NCBI GenBank assembly: GCA_963070105.1
Contig: OY718805.1
Span: 9,028,652 to 9,092,651 of the forward strand
Direction: 5' to 3'
Length of the DNA stretch: 64,000 bases
DNA from: Litomosoides sigmodontis
Taxonomy: Eukaryota; Nematoda; Chromadorea; Rhabditida; Onchocercidae
Of the stretch, positions 31,693 to 50,424 are shown piece after piece. Made by a program: the position numbers and the translations under genes. The notes below the pieces were generated by a model that was given only the letters and a program-made list of their open reading frames with translations, made no database searches and had not been told where the DNA came from. Position 1 is the first letter of the stretch. Every line of letters starts with the position of its first letter.

Positions 31693-31800
31693 GATAACAG
31701 AGGAATGAAAAGTGAGAGCGTTCAAAGTGTTGCTCACTCATATTATTCATCTCATAATTGTGCTCACTTAATTGGTACGAATGATAGGGATGAACTTAAA
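31693..31800 (+). CDS. Unassigned exon-like segment
   Basis: A 108-base open segment sits between an acceptor (TTTTTGCTAG) and a strong donor (GTAAGT). It is phase 0 at both ends and encodes 36 residues, starting DNRGMKSESVQSVAHSYYSS and ending LIGTNDRDELK. Composition is non-repetitive and plausible for coding DNA in this otherwise AT-rich region. Downstream and upstream partners are unknown; it might belong with the segment at 30390. Confidence 0.35.
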
Positions 31801-33199
31801 GTAAGTAAATTAAATTAAACTCTGTTAGTTCCTCAATTGATTGATTGATTGATTGATTGATTTGTGATCAGGGAATGTTGGAGTGAAAAACGATAAATTA
31901 TTGCTCTTTTACGCATTCATTACGATGGACGAGTGAGGAATGATTTAAATTAGTGAATTAAATGACACTTCTAACATAAGTGTATATTAATTTAATTTGG
32001 TAAATAATTGATATTATTAGTTTTGAATATTTCACTTACATCTTCAAAGTTATTGCAGTCATTTGAATACCTACCTGAAATATACCATTTCAGGATTTTC
32101 ATTTATTAAGAATAGGTAAGATTTCTTGAGATTAAAAATTAATCGTTAAAACTTCTTTTTCTATTCTAAACTTGCAACCCTGGGAATTCCTCATCTTTTA
32201 CCTTTTTACTCTACCACTGCACTCTCCTAAAATTCTGTTATCATTGCAGAGCTGTCAACAGTTGCAAGAAGTAAAAATTAGTTTAAGATAACATTACCTG
32301 ATAAAAACGGGTATTTTAAAGTATTTAAAGTACATTCGCAAAAAAATGATTTTGATGATTTTCCCTCTCTCTCTCTCTCTCTCCACCTGTATGTCCTCTC
32401 CCTGTCAGTTCCAGAAATTTCAACGTTCCACTTCTTACCGATTTCCTTTCTCTCTTTTTTTTCCTCCAAACATTTTTCTCGTACTTCGCAACATTTCATA
32501 AATGAAATTTAGCAGATTGGTAAATACTGCAAAGCAATTGATTGAAATTGCTTACTTTGATTGCATGTGAAAAGTAATTTCAACTTTCATCCATTTTAAA
32601 ATTTGTGTGATTTTTGATTTCAACAAATGGAATATAATCTATTTTGGTAGCAAAATATTGTATTACACTTATCAACAATTATACTTCGCAAGATGAATGA
32701 ATGAAAAGTTTAACTTTAACCTTTTCATAATTAAATTTTACTGAAATTAAATATCACTTTGATTAATTTTCACCAAAAATTTGCTTATATTTTGAATACT
32801 TACTTACGAATGAGTAAAAAATAAGTGGTGAAAGATGTAAAAGTGTAAAAATATTTTTAAGAAATATGCTTACCAACAAATTTATCACTGATGATCTCTT
32901 TCTTCGGGAAGCAGAAGCACAAAAAAAAAAATTGAAAAATGAACTCTTTGAAGTGTGCGTGCTTGTTTTCTTCACAACTGAACTTCCTGCTATCAAATAA
33001 TCATTTCCGACAACAAACAGTAATCAGAGATGAAAAGATGTAAGTGGCGCTTTTTGTCATTGTAATTTTGCGCTCCCCAAAGAAAACAACAACCTTTTTT
33101 TTTCAGCAATAATTGCGCGCGGATAGAATGTGAGAATGTAAACAACTTCTCTGAATTGTTAAGCTAATTGGATAATGATTGTGATAACGATGATAATCG

Positions 33200-33231
<32 letters not shown>

Positions 33232-33259
33232 ATGGTGATGATGATGATGATGATTATGG

Positions 33260-33291
<32 letters not shown>

Positions 33292-33303
33292 GATGATTGA
33301 TGA
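33200..33303. repeat. (GAT)n trinucleotide repeat
   Basis: About 100 bases of GAT units with a few interruptions. The reverse strand reads as poly-His in one frame and is not considered coding. A shorter GAT tract lies at 28049-28082. Confidence 0.95.
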
Positions 33304-34076
33304 TGACGATAGCGATAATGATAATGACATTTGATATATTCAAGCAGATCAGTGTATCACACTCACTGTCAATATGTCATTATAAGGAGTGAGTTAACAA
33401 TTGTGTGATGAAATTGGAATGAATTTGCATAGCACCTAAGTTAAAGTAACAAATGAAATACTCGTTGATATTTACTTTTAATTAAATATTACTTAGTATA
33501 GGTGAAATTATTATTGTTATTACATAAATTTCAATTTTAACAAAAATACGTATACTCTGTTTGAGTGGATACAGTTAGGTGCAGTTATGCAATTTCAAAT
33601 AACCTGTGTACGTGTGTTTGCGTGCGTGTATGTGTGCGTATGGTGACCTTCAAATGAATTAAATGCTCTACCATGACGCTTCGTGATGATCCGATATTAT
33701 CTTCAATTGTTCCTGCTACTAGTCATTTTGGGCCAGTTTACTAAATTTCAATATTCGGATTAATTTCAAACAAATTCACTACTAATTTCTCCTCTATACC
33801 TCCCTCATTTTCTCCTATTTAACAGCAAAATTGAAGAGAAAGTGAGAGAGAGAGAGAGAGTGGGTGAGTGAGAGTGAGAAAGACAGTGTTAAGCTTAATT
33901 CCTATTTTTTCATTTTTGAATTATAACGTTTATAAGCATTTTTGCTTACCAATAATAATGTATGTATGACGAGAAGATTTTTAGATAAAAACAAGAAATT
34001 CGCAAAAATAAAATGAGCCCTTATGCTTAAAATTTTTTATTTAAATGTCTTTAAAAATACATCGAGGATGAAACAG

Positions 34077-34201
34077 ACAGACAGACACACACACACACAC
34101 ATACCCACATACCCACACACACACACACACATACTGGTGCACTCACATACTTCATACGTAAGGCATACACACACACACACACAGACATATACATACACAC
34201 A
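34077..34201. repeat. Interrupted (CA)n microsatellite
   Basis: Several ACAC tracts separated by ATAC, CCCACATA and a unique stretch. The Thr/His-rich open frame across it is an artefact. Confidence 0.9.
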
Positions 34202-34833
34202 TAGCAGGAGAGATGACTAGAAAGGCGTCATCGTAGTATAAACCACCCAGTTCCACTTCTCCTTTTCATTACGATTGAACCGAACATTTTACATTTCGGA
34301 ATTGTTGATATGCCAACTCCCGAGAGTTTGCTATCTGAGATATCAGATGTGCTGACGTTCGGTAATTAATTAATTAAAACTCTTGCCATATTGCTTAATA
34401 AATCAGACAGATAATTTAGATTTCAATTAATTATTCCATGCAACATTCACTGCAACTCATTTAATAGTACTATTTGATGAAACATTTAATTCTATGAAAT
34501 TTGTTGACCTAATCAAATATGTTTTTAATTCTATTTTTTTTTCATTTCATTTCCATTTATCTATACTATTTTTTTTAAGAAAAAAAAAAGAACGAAAATT
34601 AATTTTGCGCTATTTTTAATTCATTTCGATTTTCATACAATGTCCACTTATCAGCTAAATCTTCCATTATTTACATTTGAAATTTTATTGTTGAAAATTT
34701 TCACGTCGTGCCATTATACTATTAATATATTTTTGCATTTTCCTTTCTCATCTAAAATACTTACTGCTTTTAAGTTAATTTGAAGCAAATTTTAACGCTT
34801 CATAATCTAGCGGTAAACGATCTTTAATGTTCG

Positions 34834-35642
34834 ATGTCCTCCGGTGGCGGTGGACGTTGGAAGCAACAACAGTCGTCACCTCCGATTCTTCGACTTGTCG
34901 TTGTTGGCGGTGGTGGTGTTGGCAAATCCGCTTTAACAATTCAGTTTGTACAGGTTCTCTTAATTTGCTATTTCGATAAATGTAAATGTGAAATTGCTAT
35001 CGCAGAAGGGATGGCATTTCCATGCTACTCACACCCAAATTAGTTATCTGTTAAAATCACTTCAAAATTTATATTACAATTATATAAATTAGGCAATTTA
35101 ATTTTTTCAACTTATTGTGAAAATTTAATTGTTTCATTATTTGTTTTTTTTTATATAAATATTCCACTACATTATCTCTCATATGATGCTTTTACACATT
35201 TGTTATTAATTAACGACAAGCGTATCAGTAGTGAAATTTATTTAATTAAAGATGAGTAATTACAGCTTAGCGCAAATAAAAAAAAAATATATTGATAGTA
35301 TTGAATGGAAAAGAAGAAGAAAAAAAAAAGCTTCGTTGAGCCATTTAAGAATCATTTGATATTCTCACTGTTATCAATTTTACACTGATAAATGCTATTT
35401 GATGAAAGCCTTTGATCAAACCGCATAATTACTGTTTATTCTCTTTTTTTTTTTTGAAAAAAATTAATCGTTGAATTTTTAGAGACATTTTGTAATGGAC
35501 TATGATCCAACAATTGAGGATTCATATACGAAACAGTGCTTTGTCGATGACGACATCTGCAAATTAGAAGGTCATTTCTCAGTTTACTTTCAAATTTTAA
35601 AATATTCCAATCAGGTATGAAACAGGTTATTGAAATCGATCC

Positions 35643-35673
<31 letters not shown>

Positions 35674-38600
35674 GCACTGTAGCTTTTTATGCATTGTTGG
35701 TACATCCATTATTCTAAATTGTTTTTTAACGCAAAAAAAAAAGAGCGCTCTTATTGATTTCTTATTGGTAAAAAAAACTCGAAAATTTAGTGCAAATAAA
35801 TTTTTTATTAAAACAAAATTTCAGTTAGGGTAAGTTTTTTATTTTATGTTTTTTTTTTCCTTTATGAAAAAATCCTATAAATACGGATAAATTGCGTTTT
35901 CGAATTGCTAAATTAATACGTTTAACGTTTTATCCACCTAGCTATGAGTGGAGAGGAAAAGAGGAAAAAATGTAAAGAAAAATATTGCAAAATAGATTTT
36001 TTGCATTCATCTTCACTTCTATCATTAATAGAAATACTCAATAATTGAAATCAAATAATTAAATTAAACTTAAATTTTTATAGCTATTTTTTTTAATATT
36101 GTATTCCAATTCATTTACTTTGTCTTTTTTTTATCTTTTTCTTTTTTCATGCAAAATTGTATAAACAATTAAGGAGAGGGAGAGAGAGAGAGCGAGAGAG
36201 AGAGGGAATATTTCCATTTTCCTCCATCATTTATCATTCATCGCTTACCAATTCAATCTATCAATCGCAAAAAATCATCGTACTACTATTTTGATCATCG
36301 ATTAAAGCAATATCATACTACTCTCTCTGAAAACAAAAAAAAAGCGAAGTAAATTCAAACTAAATTTCTTGTGAAGCAAAAACAGTCATTACTTTCTGAA
36401 ATTAATCAATTTTGAACAAGCAATTAAAAAAAGCAGTTAAAAATAAATTTTATAAGATCAAATGCGAAACAATTATCGAAATATGCGAAACAAAAAAGAC
36501 TCATTTCGACTAAATCATATCATTCTATTCATAATTATCAAAAAATTCTAGTTTAATTTCAAATTTCATACAAGAAATTTTAATGTATTAAGTGATGACG
36601 GTGGAAAATCATCATTGGTTTAAAAAAAGAAATTTCAGTATTGGATACAGCGGGACAGGAGGAATTCTGTACGATGCGAGAGCAGTACTTACGTTCGGGC
36701 AACGGATTCCTACTCGTTTTTTCCGTAATCGATCGAAACAGGTTGCTATTATCACTTGAGCTCTTCTTCCTTTTGCTCCTCGCATCAGTTTAAAAAAAAA
36801 ATTAATATTCAAGAAAATGGAAATGTTTGGTTCCCAAAAATGTTTTTATCAAAGAAGAATTTAATTAGTGCTGAAGGCATCCTAATTAAACATCAATTAT
36901 TTGAAGAGATAAGTAAATTTGTGAATAATCTGTTACTCTTACATACTAATCTGATAAGATAATGCGGCGAACAGTGTAGTGTTTGTTGGTTAATTAGTGA
37001 TAATAGCCATTTCATCCTGTTTGTTTGCTTTTTGTTTTTGCTTTTTTCTTTTTTGGTAAAAACATTCGGAAATGATTTGGAGTAAATATGATTAATATAG
37101 TGAAAAAGGAAATAGCGAACTGGAAATGTTATATGTGAGGATTGAAAATAAAGAAAAAAAGGGAGCATAAATGACGTGTTAGCAGTCTTCAGAAGTAGTG
37201 GGAGAAATTAAGTTTTAATTAAGAATTTGATTATTTCGAGTAATTGGCGACATCGGTGAAAAAAGTTAGTGATGAGCAATGAGGCTGATAGTGATAACAG
37301 TGATAACGGTGTTGGTAGGAGTGATAGGAATAATTGCTAATGCTATTTTCGATGAAACGAAATGTTTGTTCAGCTTTGTGTATGAGTTATATTTCTATTT
37401 TCAAATGTTCATTTTTGCCCTTATTCTTCTCCTTCCGTCCTTTTTCATTCATTTTTATTTGCAATCGCACAACAGCGCTTTTTTGCACTTTTGCACTTTT
37501 CGCAAAGTGAAACGAATGGAGCGAAATTGAAATGAAATATTGAAATTGAATAGAAAGAATAATAATAATATTTGAATAAATTGGCAAAGGAAAAATTCAT
37601 ACCATTCCTCTCAAATATAATAAAATACAATCGATTTTTTGTTTCATTCAAATACTTGTCTCATAATCTAAGCAAATCTAACATTAAATAATATTAAATA
37701 GTAATAATAAATAACTAAATAACACTTTAAAAAAAAACATTGCTCGTTGTTGAATATAATTTCATTTCAATTTCGCTTCATCTTTTTTAATGCAACAAAC
37801 TTTTTATGTGTTAGAGACAGAGAACAGTCAATTATTATTATTATTACAGGTTATTGATAGTAAATAAGTTCTTATTATAAGTTTATTGATAATGCTGATA
37901 ATAAGTTACACTTTCATAGTAGGAACTAGGAGTGGTCGTTGAGCAAGCAAACTTATGTAATTTTGGTAAATTGTACGAATAAAAAAATGTACAAAAATAA
38001 TCCATATTAAAATTTTAACGAGAGAGAGAAAGATGAGAGATGAGGTGAGAAGGAAGAAGAGAAAGGAGAAGGAGAGAGAGGAAATAGGACGAATTATTCA
38101 TCCTTCCCAAGCTGATGCATTTAGTTTTCTGCGAGAAATTATTGAAATGTTTGATGTGTAATTTCGTGTAACGATGAGGAAAAAGCCATTTTTATTTTTT
38201 TTTTATTTTAATTTTTTGCTAAAATTAAGACATTCATTGGGATACCTCCCTCTCTCTCTCTCCCTCTCTTTTTTCTCGTTTTGAAGCAAATTCAAAATTT
38301 TTGCATTGCTCGGCAAGAGTTATTTTGCATGCGGAAATATTTTGATAAGTTATAGTTAAATTTTGAGTTATAATTATTTAACTGCCGGTTGAAATGAATG
38401 ACTTCATTCAATTATCTTTCACTTTGATTACTTAGCTTTTGCTTTAATTTGCTTAAAAAGTTAGCTTATATAAAGATTGTATGACTGATATGATGATAAG
38501 ACAGAGTGTTATCACATCTCTTCTGCTGTAGTTAATTGATAACGATGAGAAAAACACACACACACAACACTCTTTCTTTTTCCCTTTCGTTTAAGATACA

Positions 38601-40704
38601 CATTTTCTCTTAGCACATCAATTCATTCATTCATTCATTCCTCTTCCATTTCTTATTTTAAGTCATTAGGTACTCGCTGGCATTTGCGCTAATTAATTAT
38701 CGAATAATTAGTGTATGCTTGCAGGATAGATAGTTTCTGCTCTGTGATAGCGAACCATTTAGCGAAATTGCGATGAGATGATAGGAAAAGATAGGTGTGT
38801 GGTAGGAGAAAGAATGAGTGAAATGAGAGCATTTCGGCTATTTCATGAAATGTTTGTGAAAAAGTGCAAATTTCAAATCAGCCAAAAGTTTTGTCTAATT
38901 TTTCAATTTTTATTCTTCAATTTTACATATGTGCATATATATATATATGTGCTATTTTGTCTTTTGTTTGTTTGTTTTTTTTTATTCGAGAAAATTTTGA
39001 ATTTAATAAAACGATTAAAAAATTGATCGAAAATAAAAATGTGTGCTAAGAGATAAGTGAATGGCAAAAAAAAAGGTGAGAGAATGAGTAAAATTATAGT
39101 ATGCATGAAATGCCGCACAAAAGCTAAATGATTTTTTTTTTCTATTATGGTTTAATTGAATTGATCCTTTGTCAAAGACTGAATTACTTTCAATTACTTT
39201 AAAATTGTAAGCAATAACTTAAAAAGCAAGCAATGACTTTTGTAGATGTGTTGTCGTAAAGATGAAAAATTAGTTTGCAATTATTGTTTTTCTTTTTCTT
39301 TTTCTCTTTTATTTTTGCACTCTTTCGCTTACTGTTAATATTTCGATTGTTAATTTGACAAAAAAAAAAGCGAAAATATTTGTTTACAGTTTTGAAGAAG
39401 CTATCCGATTGCACAAAATGATACTTCGGGTGAAGGATCGAGATGAATTTCCAATAATACTCATTGGCAATAAAGCTGATTTGAACAGCGATAGGCTTGT
39501 ATGTCATTTATGTTATATTAAAAAAAAATTCTTTTTTAATTGCCTAATTAAAATGTAACACTTAGCCAATCAATTTGACAATGATGAATTTATCAAAGTA
39601 TATAATTTCGCAAATAATTTTACATAATTGAGGGATGGATAATGGAATGTTTATGATTAATGAAGCCCATATTATACATAATATATATTTGCTCTATTTC
39701 TCACTTAAACTAAAATTATGTGATAGAGAGAGAGGGAGAGAGAGGGAGCGAGAACGAGGGAGGGAGGAGGGGAGGAAGAGAAAGGGATTCGATTGAGAGC
39801 ACTGAATGTTGTTGTAATGATATTTAATTTGTTACATTGTGAAGAAATTCTAAATTATAATCAAACAATGGTTGATTGATAAAGTTTTAGTTTGTAGGAA
39901 ATTTCTAGGTGATAATTTAGGTCGTCCAATTGACATTTTAATTCAATCCCTCTCTCTTCCTCCCCCTCTCTCTCTTTCTCTCTTCTCTCTCTCTCTATCT
40001 TTTCCTGCCTTTTGTACAATTTTCATTTTTCACATTCCAGTCGCAGTGTAAACGAATGCGATATCGGTCTGTAAGAAATTAGTGCTTTAATATTTGATTC
40101 CGTTTGGGAATGTGAAATAATAATGAAATCGTAAATTATCACTCTTTGATCAAATTAAATTCATTAAATACTTTAATACTTATGTTTGTTTTTTTTTTGC
40201 AATAAAAAACCGCTCTTTTCATGTTCATAATTTGAGAAGAATTTAAGACAATTTAAGATTTCACGGCAAGAAGCGGAGGAGTTAGCAAGGCAATTACGAT
40301 TACCGTACGTGGAGTGTTCGGCGAAACATCGCACGAATGTTGACGAATCATTTCATAATTTAGTACGCTTAATACGGTTTGTTCAAATTGATAATCCATT
40401 TGCTGATCTGTTCATCCTATCGTTCCTATCAATCCACTCAATTAGTTCACTCGCTGACGTCACATAATTAGCTTAGAAATGTTAGCTGAAACTAATTTCA
40501 CGAATAATTCATATAATATGATATTGTTAAAGTTGTTATTTAATTTATAAAAAAAAAAAAAGTTCATAAACGAAAAAAAATTTCAACGATTTACACTGAA
40601 ATTGCAGAAGTTTTCAACAGCAAGAACGACAGTCATTGGATGGTGTTGATTTGAATTCCGCAAAATCGAACTCTAAAAGAAAGCGCTATTGTCGCATGCA
40701 ATGA
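34834..40704 (+). CDS. ras-2: R-Ras/M-Ras-like small GTPase
   Basis: Membrane-anchored Ras-family switch of 211 residues. Exons are 34834-34953, 35483-35570, 36639-36741, 39390-39498, 40258-40376 and 40608-40704, all in phase. The start is supported by an in-frame TAA nine bases upstream. A short Gly/Gln-rich N-terminal extension (about 17 residues) precedes P-loop [12 protein letters not shown]. Switch I is [11 protein letters not shown], typical of R-Ras and M-Ras. DTAGQEEF carries the catalytic Gln, and NKAD and CSAK bind guanine. The tail KRKRYCRMQ is a polybasic stretch with a CaaX box (CRMQ); Gln at the last position would favour farnesylation, and Arg at the first 'a' position is unusual. 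Intron 3 is 2.6 kb, and introns 1 and 2 are also long, AT-rich and lack convincing exons. Distinguishing R-Ras from M-Ras needs a tree; the C. elegans equivalent is probably ras-2. Confidence 0.94.
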
Positions 40705-42057
40705 CCTTATATCACTATGGCAGTGCATAACTTCCTCTTCCTCAGGAAACCTCATTTCTTACGTCAACTGTGATGTCATTTTTAGCATTTTTTTTCCTCT
40801 GTTTCTCTTTCATTTACGTTATTTTCCACTCGTACATGTAATTAATTAATTCAATTTTGTTATTAAGTATTATATTTCAGTATGTATGACGTGGCAGTAT
40901 ATTATTTTGTTCATTTACGAGTCTCAGTTTTTGTTACGAGAAGTATTGGAACTCAATGATATTATTTTATAGTTTACTTAAATAAAATCGCACTTATATA
41001 CTGCTCAATCATTTGATACTAATAAGTGTTATTGATTTTAAATTTTATTGAAATCTCTTAATAGTGTAAAATGCAATTTATTTTATCACTTCTATTATTT
41101 AATGTGCCATGAAATAATTCATTACCGAATTTAACAATTAATTTGGCAATTTTAGGAAGGGTGAAATTGATAAAGTGGGAAGTGGTCAATGGGTTGTTAA
41201 TTTACAAAATTAGTCAGTCGGTCGTTTATTTTACGATTTTCATAGCCTTTAGTTAGAAATTTTGACATTGCTATTACTTTGTCAATTTGTTTTCATTTAT
41301 TGAATGATAAAATTGAGCGAAATTTAGTTGATGTCTTTTGAGAAGAAATGAAAATTTATTTCAGGTGAATTTGGATGTGACTAATTTTTGCACTAAAAGT
41401 TATTTGCAAAATCATTGCTTAATGTTGGTATCGGCGAGGTGACGTTGTTGATATGTGATTGCAGTATGTGAACAAACAGAAATTTTAAAATATCAATGAA
41501 AGTGTTCAAAATAAATATTGGAAAATTTTTGAAGATTTAAATTTAAAAAATAACAAGCGCAATATTGCAATATAAAGTTTTGCAAAAATTTTTCACATCA
41601 AAAATGACGGTACTACAAATTAATAAGTTAAATGAGTAAATGAATAGAGAAGTTATTTAAGTGATGAGGTAAGAATTTGAAATTCACCAACTAACATTTA
41701 GGCGGTCAAATCAATAACAGTTTGTTAAATTAGAAATGATTAATTGGTTGACAGAGAGCTGTGAAACTAATACGTATAAAAATATTCATGGAAATTTAAC
41801 AGTTAAATGCATTCAGTTACTTCTAAAATTAAACAATAAAATAATTCTCCAACTGCAACTCAATTAAAAATTTTTGCATTTAACAGTTAATGTCTTATGG
41901 GATTTGAAAACCGAATAATAAATTATAATTCAATGCCAAACTTTTCATCAACGATAATCAGCAATGACAAATGATTATTTTAACAAAAAAAAAAGGAAAT
42001 GAAAAATTAAATTGAGCAGATCTGTGAGGAGCAAATTCTATAACATTGTGAAAGAGA
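40705..42057. other. Convergent intergenic region
   Basis: Contains the 3' flanks of the Ras-like gene (+) and the deiminase-like gene (-). No coding exon is seen. Confidence 0.6.
40981..40986 (+). terminator. ras-2: Candidate polyadenylation signal of the Ras-like gene
   Basis: An AATAAA lies about 277 bases after the stop codon and is followed by T-rich sequence. Confidence 0.45.
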
Positions 42058-47321
<5,264 letters not shown>

Positions 47322-50300
47322 TATCAGTGATACGTGAACGTGAACGTGAAGAGTGGGTGGATAGTGGTTGTTGCGGTGGAATGTTTGTGAGTAAACTACT
47401 GGATGGTTATCATCAAACACAGTTTTATATCCCAGCTATATCCTCCTTCTCTTCCATTCCATATTTACTACGGCTAGAAAAGGCCAACCTTGTTGCGTTT
47501 CGTCGTTGTTAATGCAAGAAATGAGTGGGCGGATAAGGGATGAAAGACGGAGAGTGAAAAAGGCGAAAGGTTGAAAATCCGGAACGGTAGCAGAGTTCAT
47601 GCATAAATTTACCATTGTTTTGCACATCTACGTGAATGAGTAGTGGGTTGTAATTTCAGCTTTTTAGTTTACGCCTGAATGCACCAAGGGAAAATCATGA
47701 AAATTATGCCCTCCGGGAAAGCAAAAGCATGTTTCGTACACACACGCACACACACACAGACAGACAGACAGACAGACAGACACTGGATGGAGGTATTTTA
47801 AGGTTATCACTTACCAGTACTGTTACTACTAGTAGTACTACTTAGAGCTATTATTGATATCAACTCTAATTATTCCTGTTGCAAACGAATAATTCAGTTC
47901 AGTATCACTGGGTCAAATAGTAGGAGCAATTCAAAGTATCCTGAAATTTTCGAAATTTTTTGGAGTGAAAAAAAAAGACCAGTTTTGAGAAGGAAGGAGA
48001 AATCCGTTTCGAAAAGGTAAATGGGCTACTTCGTCTTAATTTGTCACAAACAAAAAGAAAAAAACAATGCTGCGTGCAGTGGAAGAAATGTATTGTTAAC
48101 CTCGCGATTAATGACCCAAAAAAAAAATAATTTTAATTTTTTGCTAAATAAAAAAAAAATAAAATGAAATAGAATACAATAGCCAATTCGGAATTTCAAT
48201 TTCTCTCTCTCTCTCTCTCGCTAAAAAAGAAAATGACAGGCTAATTTTGCAATATTAAAATTTCTTTCTGTTAAAACAATCATTCTATATTTTAAATGGA
48301 AATTTCAACAAATTTTAACCGTATCAATTCATGATAATTAAGATTTTGCTAGCACTTATCTACTACTCACTTACTTACTTACTTTACTCATCCACCACTG
48401 CTCCTCTCACTCATTATTATATCACTAATTATTGTTTGTTGTTGAACGACAATTCAGAAGAATTCAACAAACAGGACGAACATTTTTTTTTTGCAAACAT
48501 TCAAATTCAAAAGAAAACCAATAATGACCGATCATTTTTTTGTTCATAACAAATAAACATTTAGTTCTTTTTTTCTTTCTCATTTCGGTTATTGTGCGAT
48601 TCATTGCACATAAAATTCGAAATGTAATATAAATGAGCAGTAATGGGGTCAAGAGAAGGTGAAAACAAAATCTAAATAGGTTACTCACTTAATGAGTATG
48701 AAAAAAAAAACTAAGAAATTGCTGCACAAGTGAACTTTCTTTTTTTTGCAGTTGCAACAAATTTTTTTGTTTTTCAAAGCAGAAAACATTTTCGGTGCTA
48801 AACTTATTTGGTATATAAGTTTAGTTGTTATTAAAACTTGAGGACTGTAATCAAATCATTCACTTAATTAGCATATGTACATATATGACACTCAGAAATG
48901 TAATGATCAAAAGTTCGTTCTTTAGTTATATGAAACAAAAATTAAGCGCAAATAAAATTCATTAAATTCTCATCAATCGTGTAAAATTCACAATATTTTG
49001 AAATTTTACTATTTTATTAAATGTTAAAATTAACATTTTGCATAAAAATATATATCAAATTTAAAAGAAATTTTAATATTTTACTAAATTTTAGTAAAAA
49101 TGTGTATTAATTTAACATTTTATTAAATTTGCGTAAAAAAGCTAATGTTCTGAAGCATTCGGAATTGTACATTTCGATAAAGACATACACACATAAGCCA
49201 GCTAGTGGTAATTAAATGAATGGAAATCAAAATTACTCATTTACTGTGTTGCGTTATTTCCATTTTAGGATGAAATTTTTGTTGCCATTCATTCTCGTTC
49301 CAGTAATATCGCTATGGAATGAATGGACAAATAGGCTGCGGAAATTTGCAAACAGGTTTTCAGTAAGCAAAAAAAAAAGCGAGAGAAAGCAGTTCCTATC
49401 ACTTGCACAACGTGTCGTTGAATTCAGGTCAAATGTCATGTCAGTCAAATCGGAAAGTCACCCGTGATACTGGCGATCATGCCCTCATTAACCATTTCTT
49501 TTTGATTACAAAACCTACGAAATTGCAAGCATCCATTTTTTTTTTCCTTTCCTTTCGCCACACTTCTCAGTCAGCATCAATGATCGATCAAAAACGTTCC
49601 GGATATCATCATCATTCATGAACGGTCAAATAAAACAGGCTGTTCCCATTAACCAACACTTTTTCCCGTTTCATTCGTCTGTCTCATTGTCCCTGCATTT
49701 AAATTTCACTACCGCTATTGGGTATCAAAGGTCACCGAAAAACGATTAGCAATTTAGGGCACTTCCTGTTTTAAGCGACTGTAAAATTCCACGACTAAGT
49801 GTGACAGCACCATTATTTTCGTGATTTAATAGAGGAACAGGTAATGCTACCGACGTCATGCAACTAGAGTACGAACCGATAAATCCACTGACCCTCCTTT
49901 TCCATTTTATGCTTAATTCAATTCCTAACTTTCAGAGTTCAATGCTAAACTTGAGCTGAAATCGGGACTATTCTCTCCTGCATATCAAATAATAAATGTC
50001 GTGTCTGACTAAGCGTAAAGTATTATACATGTCAGAACTTTACACATAAAATTTAATTGAACTTTTATTCCATTTCTTATTCACAATCTAGAACATTTGA
50101 AAGACTTTAAATAACACGGGAAAGGAAGGTTTATTTATATAGAAGCATTATGGGATACGACCGCTTTACTACAGTGAGAAGCTGAATGAAGCTATAGGAA
50201 AACAAAAGCATCAAAAAGAATACAAATGATATTTGATCAAAAAAATCACATTTGTGTACAAATTTCCACTTCCCATGTGTTTTCGATTTATCATTTTCAT

Positions 50301-50424
50301 TTTTCATATATTTCTTGCATTTTTATCTCTCGATATTTGATTTGAGGATCCAGTTTGAGAATACATTCTGCATTTTCTAGCGCATTTATCAGTGGACAGA
50401 CTGTTACTTTAATTAATGCTGCAA
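47322..50424. other. 5' flank of the deiminase-like gene and 3' flank of TFIIE beta
   Basis: Contains CA/CAGA repeats at 47738-47782 and less AT-rich patches at 47330-47690 and 49240-49960. The second patch has + strand open segments: a signal-peptide-like start MKFLLPFILVPVISLWNEW at 49269, and a 72-codon frame at 49403-49621 ending in SGYHHHS and a stop. They may be exons of a small secreted-protein gene, but I cannot join them convincingly. Confidence 0.4.

Larger units (their letters stand above)
24737..34833. other. Long AT-rich region between the MARCH and Ras genes
   Basis: Ten kilobases with no gene I can assemble. It holds an inverted repeat, a 62-bp dimeric tandem repeat, GA-rich and GAT/CA microsatellites, a DR1-like site and two unassigned exon-like segments, each listed separately. 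GAGA/CTCT tracts recur at about 26570, 27180, 27360, 29170 and 32365. Confidence 0.6.

Noticed and set aside
33103..33330. Minus-strand poly-His frame
   Set aside because: It is the reverse of the (GAT)n repeat.
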